From Sporocytophaga sp. (GTDB lineage: Bacteria; Bacteroidota; Bacteroidia; Cytophagales; Cytophagaceae): a DNA stretch of 64,000 nucleotides. The notes beneath the pieces were generated by a model. That model saw only the letters and a program-made list of their open reading frames with translations. It was not told the DNA's origin and ran no database searches. Both the position numbers and the translations under genes were made by a program. The DNA is taken from assembly GCF_017745095.1 (NCBI RefSeq), contig NZ_JAGHZZ010000019.1:1-64000 (forward strand), read 5' to 3'. This document shows, one piece after another, positions 17,233 through 26,590 of this stretch (the stretch's first letter is position 1; each line of letters begins with the position of its first letter).

Positions 17233-18654
17233 TTATCGCCAGCCACCTCCAAGAGCTTTATAAAGATTGGTCTTTGCCATGTTCTGCCTTTTTCTTGCTT
17301 CCACAAGTTGTAATTGTGCATCAAGCGACTTCTGCTGTGAAATGATCACTTCAAGATAGGTAGCTCTTCCTGATCTGAAAAGCTCAGTTGAAATATCTAC
17401 TGACTGACTCAAAGCAAGAGATTCATTGGTTCTCAGGTCGTGAATCTCCTGAAGTCTTTTTAGTCTTGCCAATTCATTGTACACTTCAATATATCCATTC
17501 ATGATGCTTTGCTGGTAATTATACAAAGCTTCTGTTTGTGCAGCATTAGCATTCTGGAATTCTGCTTTTATCTGACTTCTGTTTAGTAATGGGGCTGTAA
17601 GTCCTCCGAATATTGTATAAGCTATGGATTCCGGACTGGTAAACAGTAAACTTGTTCTGAATGCCTGATAACCATAAGCACCTGTAATGTTCAACGATGG
17701 ATAAAAGGCTGCCTGCGCAGCTTTGACATTTGCTTTGGCCGCCTTTAATTCAAATTCTGATTGTCTTATATCCGGGCGGTTTCCAAGTAGGTCAGTTGGA
17801 ACCCCAACATTGACAAGAAAATCAAGCGAGTCTTTATATTGATCTTTATTGCGTCTTACAGGCTGTGGATATCTACCAAGCAGATAGTTTATTCTGTTTT
17901 CAGTCTCAAGGATTTCCTGAAGGGTTTCTTTTTCCATGGTTTTTGAATTTAAAACCTGACCTTCAAATTGTTTTACAGCAAGTTCATTGGTAATGCCAGC
18001 TTGTTTCTGAGTTTGTACGATCATTAGCGCATCTTCCTGAAGCTTTATATTTTCTCGCAAAATATCCAGTCTGTTATCAAGAGCCTGAAGCTCATAATAG
18101 CTATTTGAAACTTCAGCAATAATATTGGTTACTACAAGATTTTTAGCTTCAATGGAACCTAAGAATCTTGCAACTGCTGCTTTCCTTCTGTTACGTAGTT
18201 TTCCCCAGATGTCAGCCTCCCAGCTTGTTTGAAGACCGAGGTAATAATCACGAAGGTTTATTGGTACAATTTCATCTTGTCTGATATACGTCGAAATGTT
18301 ACCGGCTCCATCCATTGTATAAAGTCCATATCTTCTCTGTGCCATTGTACCGAATCCACTTACAGTCGGGAGCAAAGCTCCGGTGGAAGATCTAACGCCA
18401 GCTCTGGAAGCTTCAATTCGTTGAAAAGCTTTAAGAATATCAAAGTTTTGATTTAATGCCGTGTCAATCAAATCAATGAGAATGGGGGTATTGAAGTATT
18501 CTCTCCAATTGATTTTTGCAACGTTCAATGAATCTTTTTCTCCATAATAGGAAGATGGAATCCCCTTGGAAAATCCGGCGTTGGGATCGGTGATTTTGCA
18601 TCCCGAGATAAGAATGCAAAAGGATATGTTTATTAATATGAATAAATATTTCAT
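17233..18654 (-). CDS. RND efflux outer-membrane lipoprotein (OprM/NodT family)
   Basis: This is a TolC-type outer-membrane factor of 473 residues. A lipoprotein signal (ILISGCKITDP, cysteine near residue 19) is followed by two OEP repeats rich in long helices. Recognisable family stretches are the LGNRPDIRQSEFELKAAKANVKAAQAAF-type segment near residue 290 (conserved core RPDIRQSE) and a second PSLNITG block. It forms the outer duct of the tripartite pump. The ATG is 3 nt after the pump gene stop, so the three genes form one operon ordered adaptor, pump, duct. Confidence 0.92.
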   Translation of the reverse strand: MKYLFILINISFCILISGCKITDPNAGFSKGIPSSYYGEKDSLNVAKINWREYFNTPILIDLIDTALNQNFDILKAFQRIEASRAGVRSSTGALLPTVSGFGTMAQRRYGLYTMDGAGNISTYIRQDEIVPINLRDYYLGLQTSWEADIWGKLRNRRKAAVARFLGSIEAKNLVVTNIIAEVSNSYYELQALDNRLDILRENIKLQEDALMIVQTQKQAGITNELAVKQFEGQVLNSKTMEKETLQEILETENRINYLLGRYPQPVRRNKDQYKDSLDFLVNVGVPTDLLGNRPDIRQSEFELKAAKANVKAAQAAFYPSLNITGAYGYQAFRTSLLFTSPESIAYTIFGGLTAPLLNRSQIKAEFQNANAAQTEALYNYQQSIMNGYIEVYNELARLKRLQEIHDLRTNESLALSQSVDISTELFRSGRATYLEVIISQQKSLDAQLQLVEARKRQNMAKTNLYKALGGGWR

Positions 18655-18657
18655 TGT

Positions 18658-21600
18658 TTAAATTGACTCAGTTAATGAAAATTGTTCTTTCATAGCTTTC
18701 TTTTCTCTCTTTTCTACTATTGTTGCAAAGAAGACATATAAACCCGGGATAATGATTAAGCCGAATACTGTTCCGAAAAGCATTCCTCCAGCTGCCGCAG
18801 AACCTATGGTCCTGTTACCTACTTCTCCGGCTCCGCTGGCAAACATAAGCGGAATAAGCCCGGCAACGAATGCAAATGAAGTCATTAGTATGGGCCTTAA
18901 TCTTATCTGAGAACCTTCTATAGCGGCTTGCAAAGGCGTTTTCCCTTCTTTCTGTTTTTGTATTGCAAATTCAACTATCAGAATGGCATTCTTACCCAAT
19001 AAGCCGATAAGCATCACCATGGAGATTTGGGCATAAATGTTGTTTTCAAGTCCCAATATTGCCAGCATGAAAAATGCTCCAAATACTCCAACTGGAAGTG
19101 ATAAGATAACTGATAATGGTAATATGAAACTTTCGTATTGAGCAGAAAGGAGCAGATATACAAAAAGTAGACAGATCATAAATATATAAATGGTCTGATT
19201 CCCCGACATCACTTCATCACGTGAGATCCCAGCCCAGTCAATGCCATATCCCTTTGGTAGTTTTGTTTCTGCTACTTGCTGTATTGCCTTAATCGCGCTG
19301 CCGCTGCTATAGCCTTCTGCTGCTTCACCATTTAGCTCTGCGGAAGGGAACATGTTGTATCGGGTGAGCTGCTCCACCCCGAAAACTTTCTCTAGAGTTA
19401 CAAATGCGGACAAAGGCACCATTTCATCCTGGTCATTTTTCACAGTAAGCTTTAAAATGTCATCCGGATCTGCTCTGTATTCTGGTAAGGCCTGAACCAT
19501 AACTTTGTACATTTGTCCGAATTTGATAAAGTTGGTAGCATATTCGCTACCAAGCAGGGTCTGTAATGTGGCCATTGCATCACCAACTGTAACACCTTTC
19601 TGTGCAGCTTTGTCATGATCGACATGCAATAGATATTGAGGATAGCTGGCATCGAAAATGGTGAAGGCTGTAGCAATTTCCGGCCGGGCTCTCAGATCTT
19701 CCATGAATTGATTTACAACTCCTTCCATCTTTTTAATATCACCTGTGCCCGTCTTATCCAAAAGTCTGAGCTCATATCCGCTAGCATTTCCGTATCCGGG
19801 CACAGCAGGAGGGGGAAAGAATTCAATCTTCGCATCTTTGATATGCGCTGTCTTTTCTGAAACAAGTTCAATGATTTCATCAACAGATTCTTCTCTTTTA
19901 TCCCATGGTTTTAAATTAATCAGGCAAGTTCCGAATGTAGCACCCGTGCCGTCTGAGAGTACATTTGTTCCTGCCAGTGATGATACGGATTCAATTGAGT
20001 TGATGTCTTTGCAAGATCTTTGTATTTCATTCACAATAGCCTTGGTTCTTTCCAATGTAGAACCGGAAGGTGTTGTAATACTTGCATAGAACATCCCCTG
20101 GTCTTCTTCAGGAATAAAACCGGAAGGGAGTGTGGTGCTTAAAAGTCCTGTGCCAGCTGAGAATGCGAGCAATACTGCGAAAGTTACAACTTTTCTGTTA
20201 GCTATGATGCTTAATAGTTTTTGATACCTTGCAGAAATATTGTCATACCAAAAATTAAATATTCTGAAAAATCTTCCTAAGAAATTATTTTTGGGTTCAT
20301 CGTGATGCACGGGTTTCAGGAATAGTACACAAAGAGCAGGGGTAAGGGTAAGTGCTCCGATGCCTGAAAGAATAATGGCAATAGCCATCGTTAAGGAAAA
20401 CTGCTTATAAAAGATACCGACAGGACCCGTCATGAAAGAGGTAGGAATGAATACAGCTGACATGACGAGTGTAATGGCAAGTACTGCCCCGCTGATTTCT
20501 TTCATCGCTCTTTCAGTAGCTTTCTGAATAGTGTATTTTCCGGTCTCCAGTTTGGCATGTACAGCTTCCACAACAACGATCGCATCATCAATAACAACTC
20601 CAATAGCCAGTACCAATGCAAATAGTGTAATAAGGTTAAGTGAGAAACCGAATAACTTCATGAAAAAGAATGTGCCTATCAATGATACAGGAACTGTTAT
20701 GGCTGGAATTATAGTAGACCGGAAATCCTGAAGAAATATGAAGACAACAAGAGATACAAGTATGAATGCTTCAATTAAAGTTTTGATCACTTCATGAACA
20801 GATGCATCAAGAAATCTTGATACATCATAACTGATCTCATAATCCATTCCTTTCAGGAATGTAGATTGCTTGAGTTCCTCCATTCGGATTTTCACATTTT
20901 TGATCACCTCACTGGCGTTGGATCCTGGCAATTGTTTAAGCATTAAAGATGCAGAGGGTTTGCCATTAAGCTTTGATTCCACATCAAAGTAAGTTGTTCC
21001 GAACTCAACATCTGCAACATCTTTTATGCGAAGTATTTGTCCGTCCGAGTTAGCTCTTATGGGAATATTGGCATACTGTTCTTCAGTATTGTATCTTCCG
21101 GTATACTTTACTATGTATTGCAGAGCCTGAGCTGACTTATCAGAGCTTTCGCCTATTTTACCGGGAGCTGCTTCGATGTTTTGTTTCTGCAAAACCTGAA
21201 TGATATCATCTGTATCAATATTATAAGCCAGCATCTTGTCAGGCTTGAGCCATATTCTCATGGAATATTCTTTGGCACCAAGAATATCTGCATAGCCTAC
21301 TCCTTGAATACGTTTTAATTCAGCCAGAATATTGATATCTGTAAAGTTGTAAATGAATTTCTCCTGAAAGCTAGAGTCGGTGCTGAAAATATTGAGGTAC
21401 ATGAGCATGCTGTTTTCTTCCTTCGCTATTTTGACACCGTTTTTTATAACCTCTGAAGGCAGTTCTCCCATTACCGCAGAAACTCTGTTTTGCACATTTA
21501 CAGCAGCAATGTCCGGATCTGTACCAACTTCAAAAATGATCTGAACAACACCTACACCGTCGTTTCCTGCGTCTGAAGACATGTATTTCATCCCTGGAAC

Positions 21601-21813
21601 ACCATTAATAGCTCTTTCCAGAGGTACAATAGCTGCTTTGGTAACTGTTTCTGCATTGGCACCTGTATATTCAATAGTCACGTTTACCTCGGGTGGCGCA
21701 ATGCTTGGAAATTGCGTCATAGGCAACTGAGTCAGTGATAGTAATCCCATTAAGGTGATGATAAGGGATATCACTATTGATAACACAGGCCTGTGTATAA
21801 ATCTTGAAATCAT
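18658..21813 (-). CDS. RND multidrug efflux pump, inner-membrane subunit (HAE1/AcrB family)
   Basis: The protein has 1051 residues, the standard length for AcrB-type pumps, with 12 membrane segments and two large periplasmic loops. The N-terminus MISRFIHRPVLSIV and the proline-rich FPSIAPPEVNV match HAE1 pumps. The TM4 acidic pair is in GVVIDDAIVVVE and the TM10 lysine in LIGLLGKNAIL. These proton-relay residues favour drug or hydrophobe export over metal export. It pairs with the adaptor and outer-membrane duct on either side. The substrate range is unknown. Confidence 0.95.
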   Translation of the reverse strand: MISRFIHRPVLSIVISLIITLMGLLSLTQLPMTQFPSIAPPEVNVTIEYTGANAETVTKAAIVPLERAINGVPGMKYMSSDAGNDGVGVVQIIFEVGTDPDIAAVNVQNRVSAVMGELPSEVIKNGVKIAKEENSMLMYLNIFSTDSSFQEKFIYNFTDINILAELKRIQGVGYADILGAKEYSMRIWLKPDKMLAYNIDTDDIIQVLQKQNIEAAPGKIGESSDKSAQALQYIVKYTGRYNTEEQYANIPIRANSDGQILRIKDVADVEFGTTYFDVESKLNGKPSASLMLKQLPGSNASEVIKNVKIRMEELKQSTFLKGMDYEISYDVSRFLDASVHEVIKTLIEAFILVSLVVFIFLQDFRSTIIPAITVPVSLIGTFFFMKLFGFSLNLITLFALVLAIGVVIDDAIVVVEAVHAKLETGKYTIQKATERAMKEISGAVLAITLVMSAVFIPTSFMTGPVGIFYKQFSLTMAIAIILSGIGALTLTPALCVLFLKPVHHDEPKNNFLGRFFRIFNFWYDNISARYQKLLSIIANRKVVTFAVLLAFSAGTGLLSTTLPSGFIPEEDQGMFYASITTPSGSTLERTKAIVNEIQRSCKDINSIESVSSLAGTNVLSDGTGATFGTCLINLKPWDKREESVDEIIELVSEKTAHIKDAKIEFFPPPAVPGYGNASGYELRLLDKTGTGDIKKMEGVVNQFMEDLRARPEIATAFTIFDASYPQYLLHVDHDKAAQKGVTVGDAMATLQTLLGSEYATNFIKFGQMYKVMVQALPEYRADPDDILKLTVKNDQDEMVPLSAFVTLEKVFGVEQLTRYNMFPSAELNGEAAEGYSSGSAIKAIQQVAETKLPKGYGIDWAGISRDEVMSGNQTIYIFMICLLFVYLLLSAQYESFILPLSVILSLPVGVFGAFFMLAILGLENNIYAQISMVMLIGLLGKNAILIVEFAIQKQKEGKTPLQAAIEGSQIRLRPILMTSFAFVAGLIPLMFASGAGEVGNRTIGSAAAGGMLFGTVFGLIIIPGLYVFFATIVEKREKKAMKEQFSLTESI

Positions 21814-21841
21814 AATTTTTTATATAATTAAAAAGCCTGTA

Positions 21842-22963
21842 TTAATTTATCACTGTAGTACCTTCATTTGGAGCAATAGAAGCCGGTTCCGGTATGATTT
21901 TATCTCCTTCACGGACCCGTTGTAATCCTTCATAGACTATTTTGTCTTTGGGAGTAAGGCCGGATTCAATCACATATAAATGAGGAAGTCTTAGTTTGGG
22001 TATGATGTTTTGCATCTTAACCTCATTGTTCTGATCGACAAGGAAAACAAAGGTTCTGTCCTGTACATCAAAAGTAGATTTCTGAGGAATGATCATCACC
22101 TTGCTAAGGTTAGTCTTCAGAAGGACTTTGCCACTAGCTCCATGCTTAAGTATCTTATCAGGGTTTGGAAATCGTGCTCTGAAAGAAATGTTTCCCGTTG
22201 CTTTGTCAAACTCTCCCTCAATGGTTTCAATCTTACCTTTGTATGGATGCTCTGTTGAATTGGCAAGAAGTAAGCTTACCTCTTTAGTCTCGGCCTGTTG
22301 CTTTGTATGTGTTACAAAATTCAGATATTCATTTTCTGAGACATTAAAATATGCGAAAACTTCTTTGTTGTCAGATATGGTAGTAAGTAATGTGCCTTCG
22401 TTAACAAGGCTTCCCATTTTCAAAGGTATCCTGTCAATAATGCCATCAAACGGAGCTTTGATTTGTGTAAATGATAATTTCAGACTTGCATTTGCTGTCT
22501 GAGACCTGGCTTCATCGATTTTTGCATTAAGAGCCTCCAGCTTAGCTTCGGCTCTAGCTACTTCTGTTGGAGAGACAATATTTTTTTCAAGGAGAGCTTT
22601 GGTGTTTATTAAATCAAGCTCAGCAGATTTAGCTTCTGCTACCGCATTTTTTAGCTGAGAATTAGCTTTGGAAAGTTCTTCTCTGTATGAATAATCTTCT
22701 ATGCTAAACAGCAGCTGCCCCTGTCTTACACCCTGTCCTTCATCTATGTGGATCTTTTTAATTTCACCATATACTCTTGCTCTTATTTCGACATTTTTTA
22801 TCGCATGCAGGTCGGCAACATATTCCTTGGTATATGAAGTGTCCAAGATAACGGGACTTGTTACTGGAAAAGTCTCTATTCTGGTTTGGTTTTCTTTATG
22901 TGAAGAGCAAGACATTATGAGTATGCACAAAAGCATACATGCCTTGCCTGTATATTTTTTCAT
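21842..22963 (-). CDS. RND efflux periplasmic adaptor (membrane fusion protein)
   Basis: This is an AcrA/MexA-type adaptor of about 373 residues with a lipoprotein signal (CILIMSCSSHKE). A lipoyl-like half motif (IHIDEGQGVRQGQLLFSIE) leads into a coiled-coil hairpin (about residues 95-160). The second lipoyl half (IKAPFDGIIDRIPLKMGSLV) and beta-barrel follow. It bridges pump and duct. I prefer the ATG at 22963, which gives a compact signal peptide, over the in-frame ATG at 22996. An inverted repeat about 60 nt upstream may be the operator. Confidence 0.92.
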   Translation of the reverse strand: MKKYTGKACMLLCILIMSCSSHKENQTRIETFPVTSPVILDTSYTKEYVADLHAIKNVEIRARVYGEIKKIHIDEGQGVRQGQLLFSIEDYSYREELSKANSQLKNAVAEAKSAELDLINTKALLEKNIVSPTEVARAEAKLEALNAKIDEARSQTANASLKLSFTQIKAPFDGIIDRIPLKMGSLVNEGTLLTTISDNKEVFAYFNVSENEYLNFVTHTKQQAETKEVSLLLANSTEHPYKGKIETIEGEFDKATGNISFRARFPNPDKILKHGASGKVLLKTNLSKVMIIPQKSTFDVQDRTFVFLVDQNNEVKMQNIIPKLRLPHLYVIESGLTPKDKIVYEGLQRVREGDKIIPEPASIAPNEGTTVIN

Positions 22964-23022
22964 ATATAAGTTTTTAAAAAGAATGGGATATTTCAAGCAG
23001 AATTTTCTTCAATAGAATTCTG

Positions 23023-23044
23023 ACTAAATGAAATATCATTTAGT
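23023..23044. promoter_or_regulatory. Inverted repeat upstream of the efflux operon (candidate operator)
   Basis: ACTAAATGA (23023-23031) and TCATTTAGT (23036-23044) form a perfect 9-bp inverted repeat with a 4-nt spacer, 60 nt upstream of the adaptor start. There is no T-tract, so a terminator is unlikely. A dimeric repressor or activator site is plausible, but no TetR or MarR gene is adjacent. Confidence 0.4.
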
Positions 23045-23108
23045 AAATAATAAACATGCAAGTACCATAGCTGCGAACAGCAATGAACTTGTTGAATTAT
23101 AGAATGGA

Positions 23109-23465
23109 TTATGCCTGTTTAGGCGGAGGTGATGAGTGTTCTAAAAATGAAGAATAAGGCCTTATAATTAAGGGTGATTTAGGGTCCTCAATTAAAATGA
23201 ATTGTTCTATAGAAATATCTATAATCTGGCAATAATAAAAATCATTGGTCTTCTTGAGCCAGTCCGGATTGTCGTCATCCTCGTCTTCAGGGGTATCATC
23301 GGGAATTTCCATATATACCTCTTTAACCAGCTCAACAACACTGTTATATTCTTCTTCAACTTCTTCAACTTCATTAAATGGAGTATCATCTTCATTTTCG
23401 CCAGGCAAAAATGCAGTATTAAGGAAGCATAATAAAAGTATATATGTCAGTGCTTTTTTCCACAT
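23109..23465 (-). CDS. Small acidic exported protein of unknown function
   Basis: The 118-residue protein starts with a signal peptide (about residues 1-20). A very acidic middle contains EVEEVEEEY and a run of DDTPEDEDDDNPDWLKK type, and the proline-rich tail ends SSPPPKQA. I do not recognise a family. It lies 145 nt upstream of the efflux adaptor on the same strand, so it may be the first gene of the efflux transcription unit or be separately expressed. The acidic patch could bind cations. Low-complexity frames on the opposite strand are shadows. Confidence 0.6.
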   Translation of the reverse strand: MWKKALTYILLLCFLNTAFLPGENEDDTPFNEVEEVEEEYNSVVELVKEVYMEIPDDTPEDEDDDNPDWLKKTNDFYYCQIIDISIEQFILIEDPKSPLIIRPYSSFLEHSSPPPKQA

Positions 23466-23570
23466 ACCTTGGCCAATATAACGAAAAGATTTTCTTCATT
23501 TGTACTATTCGAATGGGAAAATATTTAAATAGTTTAAAATGTAATAGGTCGTTGTATTATTATTAGAAAT

Positions 23571-23587
23571 AATTGATTAAATCAATT
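23571..23587. repeat. AT-rich palindrome
   Basis: AATTGATT and AATCAATT flank a single A, an 8-bp perfect inverted repeat. It lies 106 nt upstream of the small acidic gene and 60 nt past the end of the next minus-strand gene. It resembles a Crp/Fnr half-site pair but with a spacer one base shorter than usual, so the function is uncertain. Confidence 0.3.
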
Positions 23588-23646
23588 TGTAGGAATACAG
23601 GATAGATTCAGATGATGCAAGAGATTTAGCTCTGAAATCATCTGTT

Positions 23647-24321
23647 TTAGATTTCTTTAAATTTTTGATAAAGGGAAAAAATAAAGGTGATTGGGAAAAT
23701 GATAAGTCCTATAATAAATATAGTCTTCCCATGTTTTCGGTCGTTCTCTGAATAAGCATATATTTTTTGGCCGTTTGGGAGAGATTTTTTATAAGTTATT
23801 ATATGCCAGCCTATAAAAATTCCTGAAAGTCCGCCTAGTATGGTCATTATATAAGCAAATAGAATCCAAGCCTTCTGACTTGCCTCCGGTTTGGCAAGGT
23901 CCTCAATCCTTTGTTTTCTTAATGCATTTAAAAGTTCAGGATCAAATTGCTTTCCTCTTTGTATCAATAGTTTGTGAGCAATTTTATAGTCAATATTACT
24001 CCACTCATCAGGCTTCATTAATATCTCATAAAGTTCTTCATCTGAAAAGCTGTGCAAATAGTGTGAATCTTCAATCTCTGTAGTCAGATTATCAGCCTCT
24101 TTGTCCAGAAATGCATTGGCTTTAGCAAAATCCTTCTGATGTATTTTTAGTTGTACAGAATTAGAAATGAGTACATCTCCACTATAGAGTGTTCCTTCAA
24201 GAGGTTGATTGTTGTGTATTAGTTCGGCTTCAATACCAATTTCTTTAAGAACATCAGCAAAGTCTCTGGCCTGCTCTATATTAGTGAAATTGCGGAATAC
24301 TGAGTAATCGTCGGAATTCAT
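23647..24321 (-). CDS. DUF2007-like domain membrane protein
   Basis: The protein has 224 residues. The N-terminal 70 residues (FTNIEQARDFADVLKEIGIEAEL) look like the DUF2007/putative signal-transducing fold, a small ferredoxin-like domain found in many Bacteroidota. A charged helical linker (about 85-145) follows, with two membrane helices near residues 150-172 and 198-217 separated by a short polar loop. There is no signal peptide, so the N-terminal domain should face the cytoplasm. It lies just downstream of the RDD-family gene and is probably co-transcribed. Function unknown. Confidence 0.6.
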   Translation of the reverse strand: MNSDDYSVFRNFTNIEQARDFADVLKEIGIEAELIHNNQPLEGTLYSGDVLISNSVQLKIHQKDFAKANAFLDKEADNLTTEIEDSHYLHSFSDEELYEILMKPDEWSNIDYKIAHKLLIQRGKQFDPELLNALRKQRIEDLAKPEASQKAWILFAYIMTILGGLSGIFIGWHIITYKKSLPNGQKIYAYSENDRKHGKTIFIIGLIIFPITFIFSLYQKFKEI

Positions 24322-24363
24322 TAGTTTATTTAAATCAGAATTTTTAATTGAATTTATTGTGAA

Positions 24364-24924
24364 TTAAATAGTTGAAGTATCGTTTGTTGTTTCTGCTTCT
24401 GTTACTGCATTCTCTTTTTCTACAAGTCTTTTTAGTTTTTCTGCATAATCTTTTGCTACAACGTATGTATCACTCCATTTGTCATGCCAACCTCTGCTTG
24501 GAGAGCCGAGACAGGAAAATGCTTCAAATGGGACATATCTGATTAAAGCTCTCAGCAAGCAGGTTCTAAAATCTGGTTTTTGAGCAAATTTGTTTATTAC
24601 AATGTACCCTGTAATCATTTTGCCAGGTGTTTGTTGAAAATAATATTCAAAAAGGCAATTTAATAGAGGGTAGGAAAGTATGATGATAAGGTTTGTGAGC
24701 GCTAAGATAGCTTCATTGATTGCTGGTATTGCGGCTATCAGGTAACCAATAATTATAAGTACAAAATAATCAGTAATTAAATGAACAAACCTTAATCCAG
24801 CATTGATGGTTCTTACCTCAACTTTATTCTTGTAAGTTCTTGTAATTTTTCTTGCTATTCCGTCTTTGCCACTCTCCATATGAGAGATTGTTTTTTCGAC
24901 AGTAATTTCTTCGAGAGATTTCAT
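24364..24924 (-). CDS. RDD family membrane protein
   Basis: This is a membrane protein of about 186 residues. The RDD signature is visible in AGLRFVHLITDYFVL (the arginine and aspartate of the first helix) and in the QQTPGKMITGY motif that opens the second half. Three hydrophobic segments lie between about residues 45 and 130, and the tail is charged. RDD proteins are widespread, with proposed roles in ion exchange or envelope homeostasis. The ATG at 24924 is used; a start at 24939 would overlap the upstream lipoprotein gene. Function in this organism unknown. Confidence 0.7.
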   Translation of the reverse strand: MKSLEEITVEKTISHMESGKDGIARKITRTYKNKVEVRTINAGLRFVHLITDYFVLIIIGYLIAAIPAINEAILALTNLIIILSYPLLNCLFEYYFQQTPGKMITGYIVINKFAQKPDFRTCLLRALIRYVPFEAFSCLGSPSRGWHDKWSDTYVVAKDYAEKLKRLVEKENAVTEAETTNDTSTI

Positions 24925-24928
24925 ATGG

Positions 24929-25297
24929 TTAATCGTCAATTTTGCAGTATCTAATTATAAATGATTTTTGTTTGTTTTTATTTGTAAAAATTAATTGTAC
25001 TCTGTCGATGTCACAAAAATCTTTCATTTTTGATTTGAGAGAATCATTAATTTGAGATGCAATTTCTTTTGGAGTGTGCTTAGAAAAATCAGCTCCGATA
25101 ATTTCTAATGAAGCATATGATCTAAAGGCATCTTCGGAGTATCCGGTTAACATGACTTTGTCACAATTACAAGCTGAGGTCGTTATTTCTTCCAATTGTT
25201 TCGTTTTGTTTTGTAACCTTTCAATTGCATCACTAAACCAGCAGCTGGAAGTAACCAAACAAAATATTATTGGCAGGAAAAATTTGAAACTTTTCAT
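24929..25297 (-). CDS. Putative small lipoprotein
   Basis: This 122-residue protein has a lipoprotein signal peptide (CLVTSSCWFSDA; cysteine near residue 19), then a short coiled region (IERLQNKTKQLEEI). A mixed alpha/beta part includes two more cysteines (SACNCDKV). No family is recognised. It stands first in a three-gene minus-strand run with the RDD protein (about 4 nt apart) and the DUF2007-like protein. The C-terminal strand pattern could be a small binding domain, but nothing in the sequence defines a ligand. Confidence 0.55.
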   Translation of the reverse strand: MKSFKFFLPIIFCLVTSSCWFSDAIERLQNKTKQLEEITTSACNCDKVMLTGYSEDAFRSYASLEIIGADFSKHTPKEIASQINDSLKSKMKDFCDIDRVQLIFTNKNKQKSFIIRYCKIDD

Positions 25298-25456
25298 TAA
25301 AACTATTGATGCTGAAATAATAATACGAATTTACAAAAAAAATGGATAAGTCTTATGGCTGTTGATCTGGATTAAATTTGTGGAGAAATTTTTGGGGAAA
25401 TACGTAACTTTATAGATCTGTAATCCTTCATCAAACTATGCCGTATTAAAGGTTTA

Positions 25457-25477
25457 TAAGTCAGTTACATTGACTTA
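25457..25477. promoter_or_regulatory. Inverted repeat just upstream of a lipoprotein gene
   Basis: TAAGTCA (25457-25463) and TGACTTA (25471-25477) form a perfect 7-bp inverted repeat with 7-nt spacing. It ends 9 nt before the ATG at 25487, so bound protein or RNA structure there would block expression. Operator function is inference. Confidence 0.3.
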
Positions 25478-25486
25478 AGACGAATT

Positions 25487-26590
25487 ATGAGGAAATTTTT
25501 AATGCTCCTATTTATCACTTTTTTAGTGATAGCCTGTCAGGAATCAAAAAAGGGGAAAGAACCTTTAACTACAATAATAAATGATTCAATCATATCAGAA
25601 CATGACGGTCGTTGCCTTCAGTGTTTCAGTCTTTCTAAAGAAACTAAGGATACGACTTTGTTAATTAATAACGAGCCATATGTATTAACATATTCTTCAG
25701 TTATTGATACTTCTGAAACGCTTACACAGATTGATGTTTATTCTAGTAATGGTAAAAACTATAAAGATATTTTCAGAGGATATAATGCTTACTATACAGT
25801 TTCGCTAAAAGATTCAAATAGGCATACAATATTCTCAAAGAAATTTCTGAAAAAGGAGTTTGGTGGAGATAGCTATGATAAATCTATAGTGGTAGAAAGT
25901 GGTGCTAATATGCCCAAATTCAAAGGATATTTGTCAAAGTTTGATTCATTTTTATTTACTCTAGAATTTTGGGTTCCTGACAGTGATATAGGTCTTGAAT
26001 GTTTTTTTATGTTAGACCGAAAAGGGAATATAATAAAGAACTTTGTAAACAATTGGTTTGGTGGTGGAGATTGTGATGGAACTATTGAAGTATCACCATC
26101 TAAAGATTTCATTCTTACTTGCAGAAGTATAATTAATACTAATGGGAAGATTGTTAATCTTGACAAAGAAGATGTTGGGCTTGTGTGTACTAAACTCATT
26201 AATGATAGTATTATATTAGTAATCGAACAGTTTAATGATACAACCAAACTTCCCAATGCTATTTTGATGAATAATTTTGGAAAGGTTTTAAAGAAATTCA
26301 ATTACCAGGGATATTATAATGTTTTAGGTTATATTGTTCCCATACGCTACGACAGCCGTTCTGAGAATTATTATCTTTTTGACCAAACCTTAAAAAATAT
26401 CAGAACTATAAACCGTGATAGGCCGTTAGGGTCAGAAGCTCTGAGGCTGGACCTGATTGAGTCATATGATGGCAATCAAAGAGCGCATGAAGTCAAGGTC
26501 GTTTTCAAAACAGAAGGTAGAGCTAATAACTTTTATATAGATTCAATAACACAACAGATAAGGTATGAAGGAGGTATTGGAAAGAAATAA
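25487..26590 (+). CDS. Large putative lipoprotein of unknown function
   Basis: The 367-residue protein begins with a lipoprotein signal (ITFLVIACQESKK, cysteine near residue 17). Beyond that it consists of alternating short strands with repeated aromatic and glycine positions, suggesting a beta-propeller or beta-sandwich exposed at the cell envelope. A WFGGGDCDGTIEVSPS stretch near residue 190 looks like a propeller blade turn. I do not recognise the family. It overlaps the following membrane-protein gene by 26 nt, which suggests coupled translation. Confidence 0.55.
   Translation: MRKFLMLLFITFLVIACQESKKGKEPLTTIINDSIISEHDGRCLQCFSLSKETKDTTLLINNEPYVLTYSSVIDTSETLTQIDVYSSNGKNYKDIFRGYNAYYTVSLKDSNRHTIFSKKFLKKEFGGDSYDKSIVVESGANMPKFKGYLSKFDSFLFTLEFWVPDSDIGLECFFMLDRKGNIIKNFVNNWFGGGDCDGTIEVSPSKDFILTCRSIINTNGKIVNLDKEDVGLVCTKLINDSIILVIEQFNDTTKLPNAILMNNFGKVLKKFNYQGYYNVLGYIVPIRYDSRSENYYLFDQTLKNIRTINRDRPLGSEALRLDLIESYDGNQRAHEVKVVFKTEGRANNFYIDSITQQIRYEGGIGKK

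Noticed and set aside
18229-18456. Plus-strand frames across the RND genes (18229, 19636, 19745, 20531, 22010, 22089, 22701)
   Set aside because: They lie opposite well-supported efflux genes and have no family resemblance.
23202-23481. Plus-strand low-complexity serine-rich frames
   Set aside because: They are the complement of the acidic small-protein gene and have no start context.
23571-23587. Fnr-type binding site
   Set aside because: Half-sites are one base too close for a standard Fnr site, so it is listed only as a palindrome.
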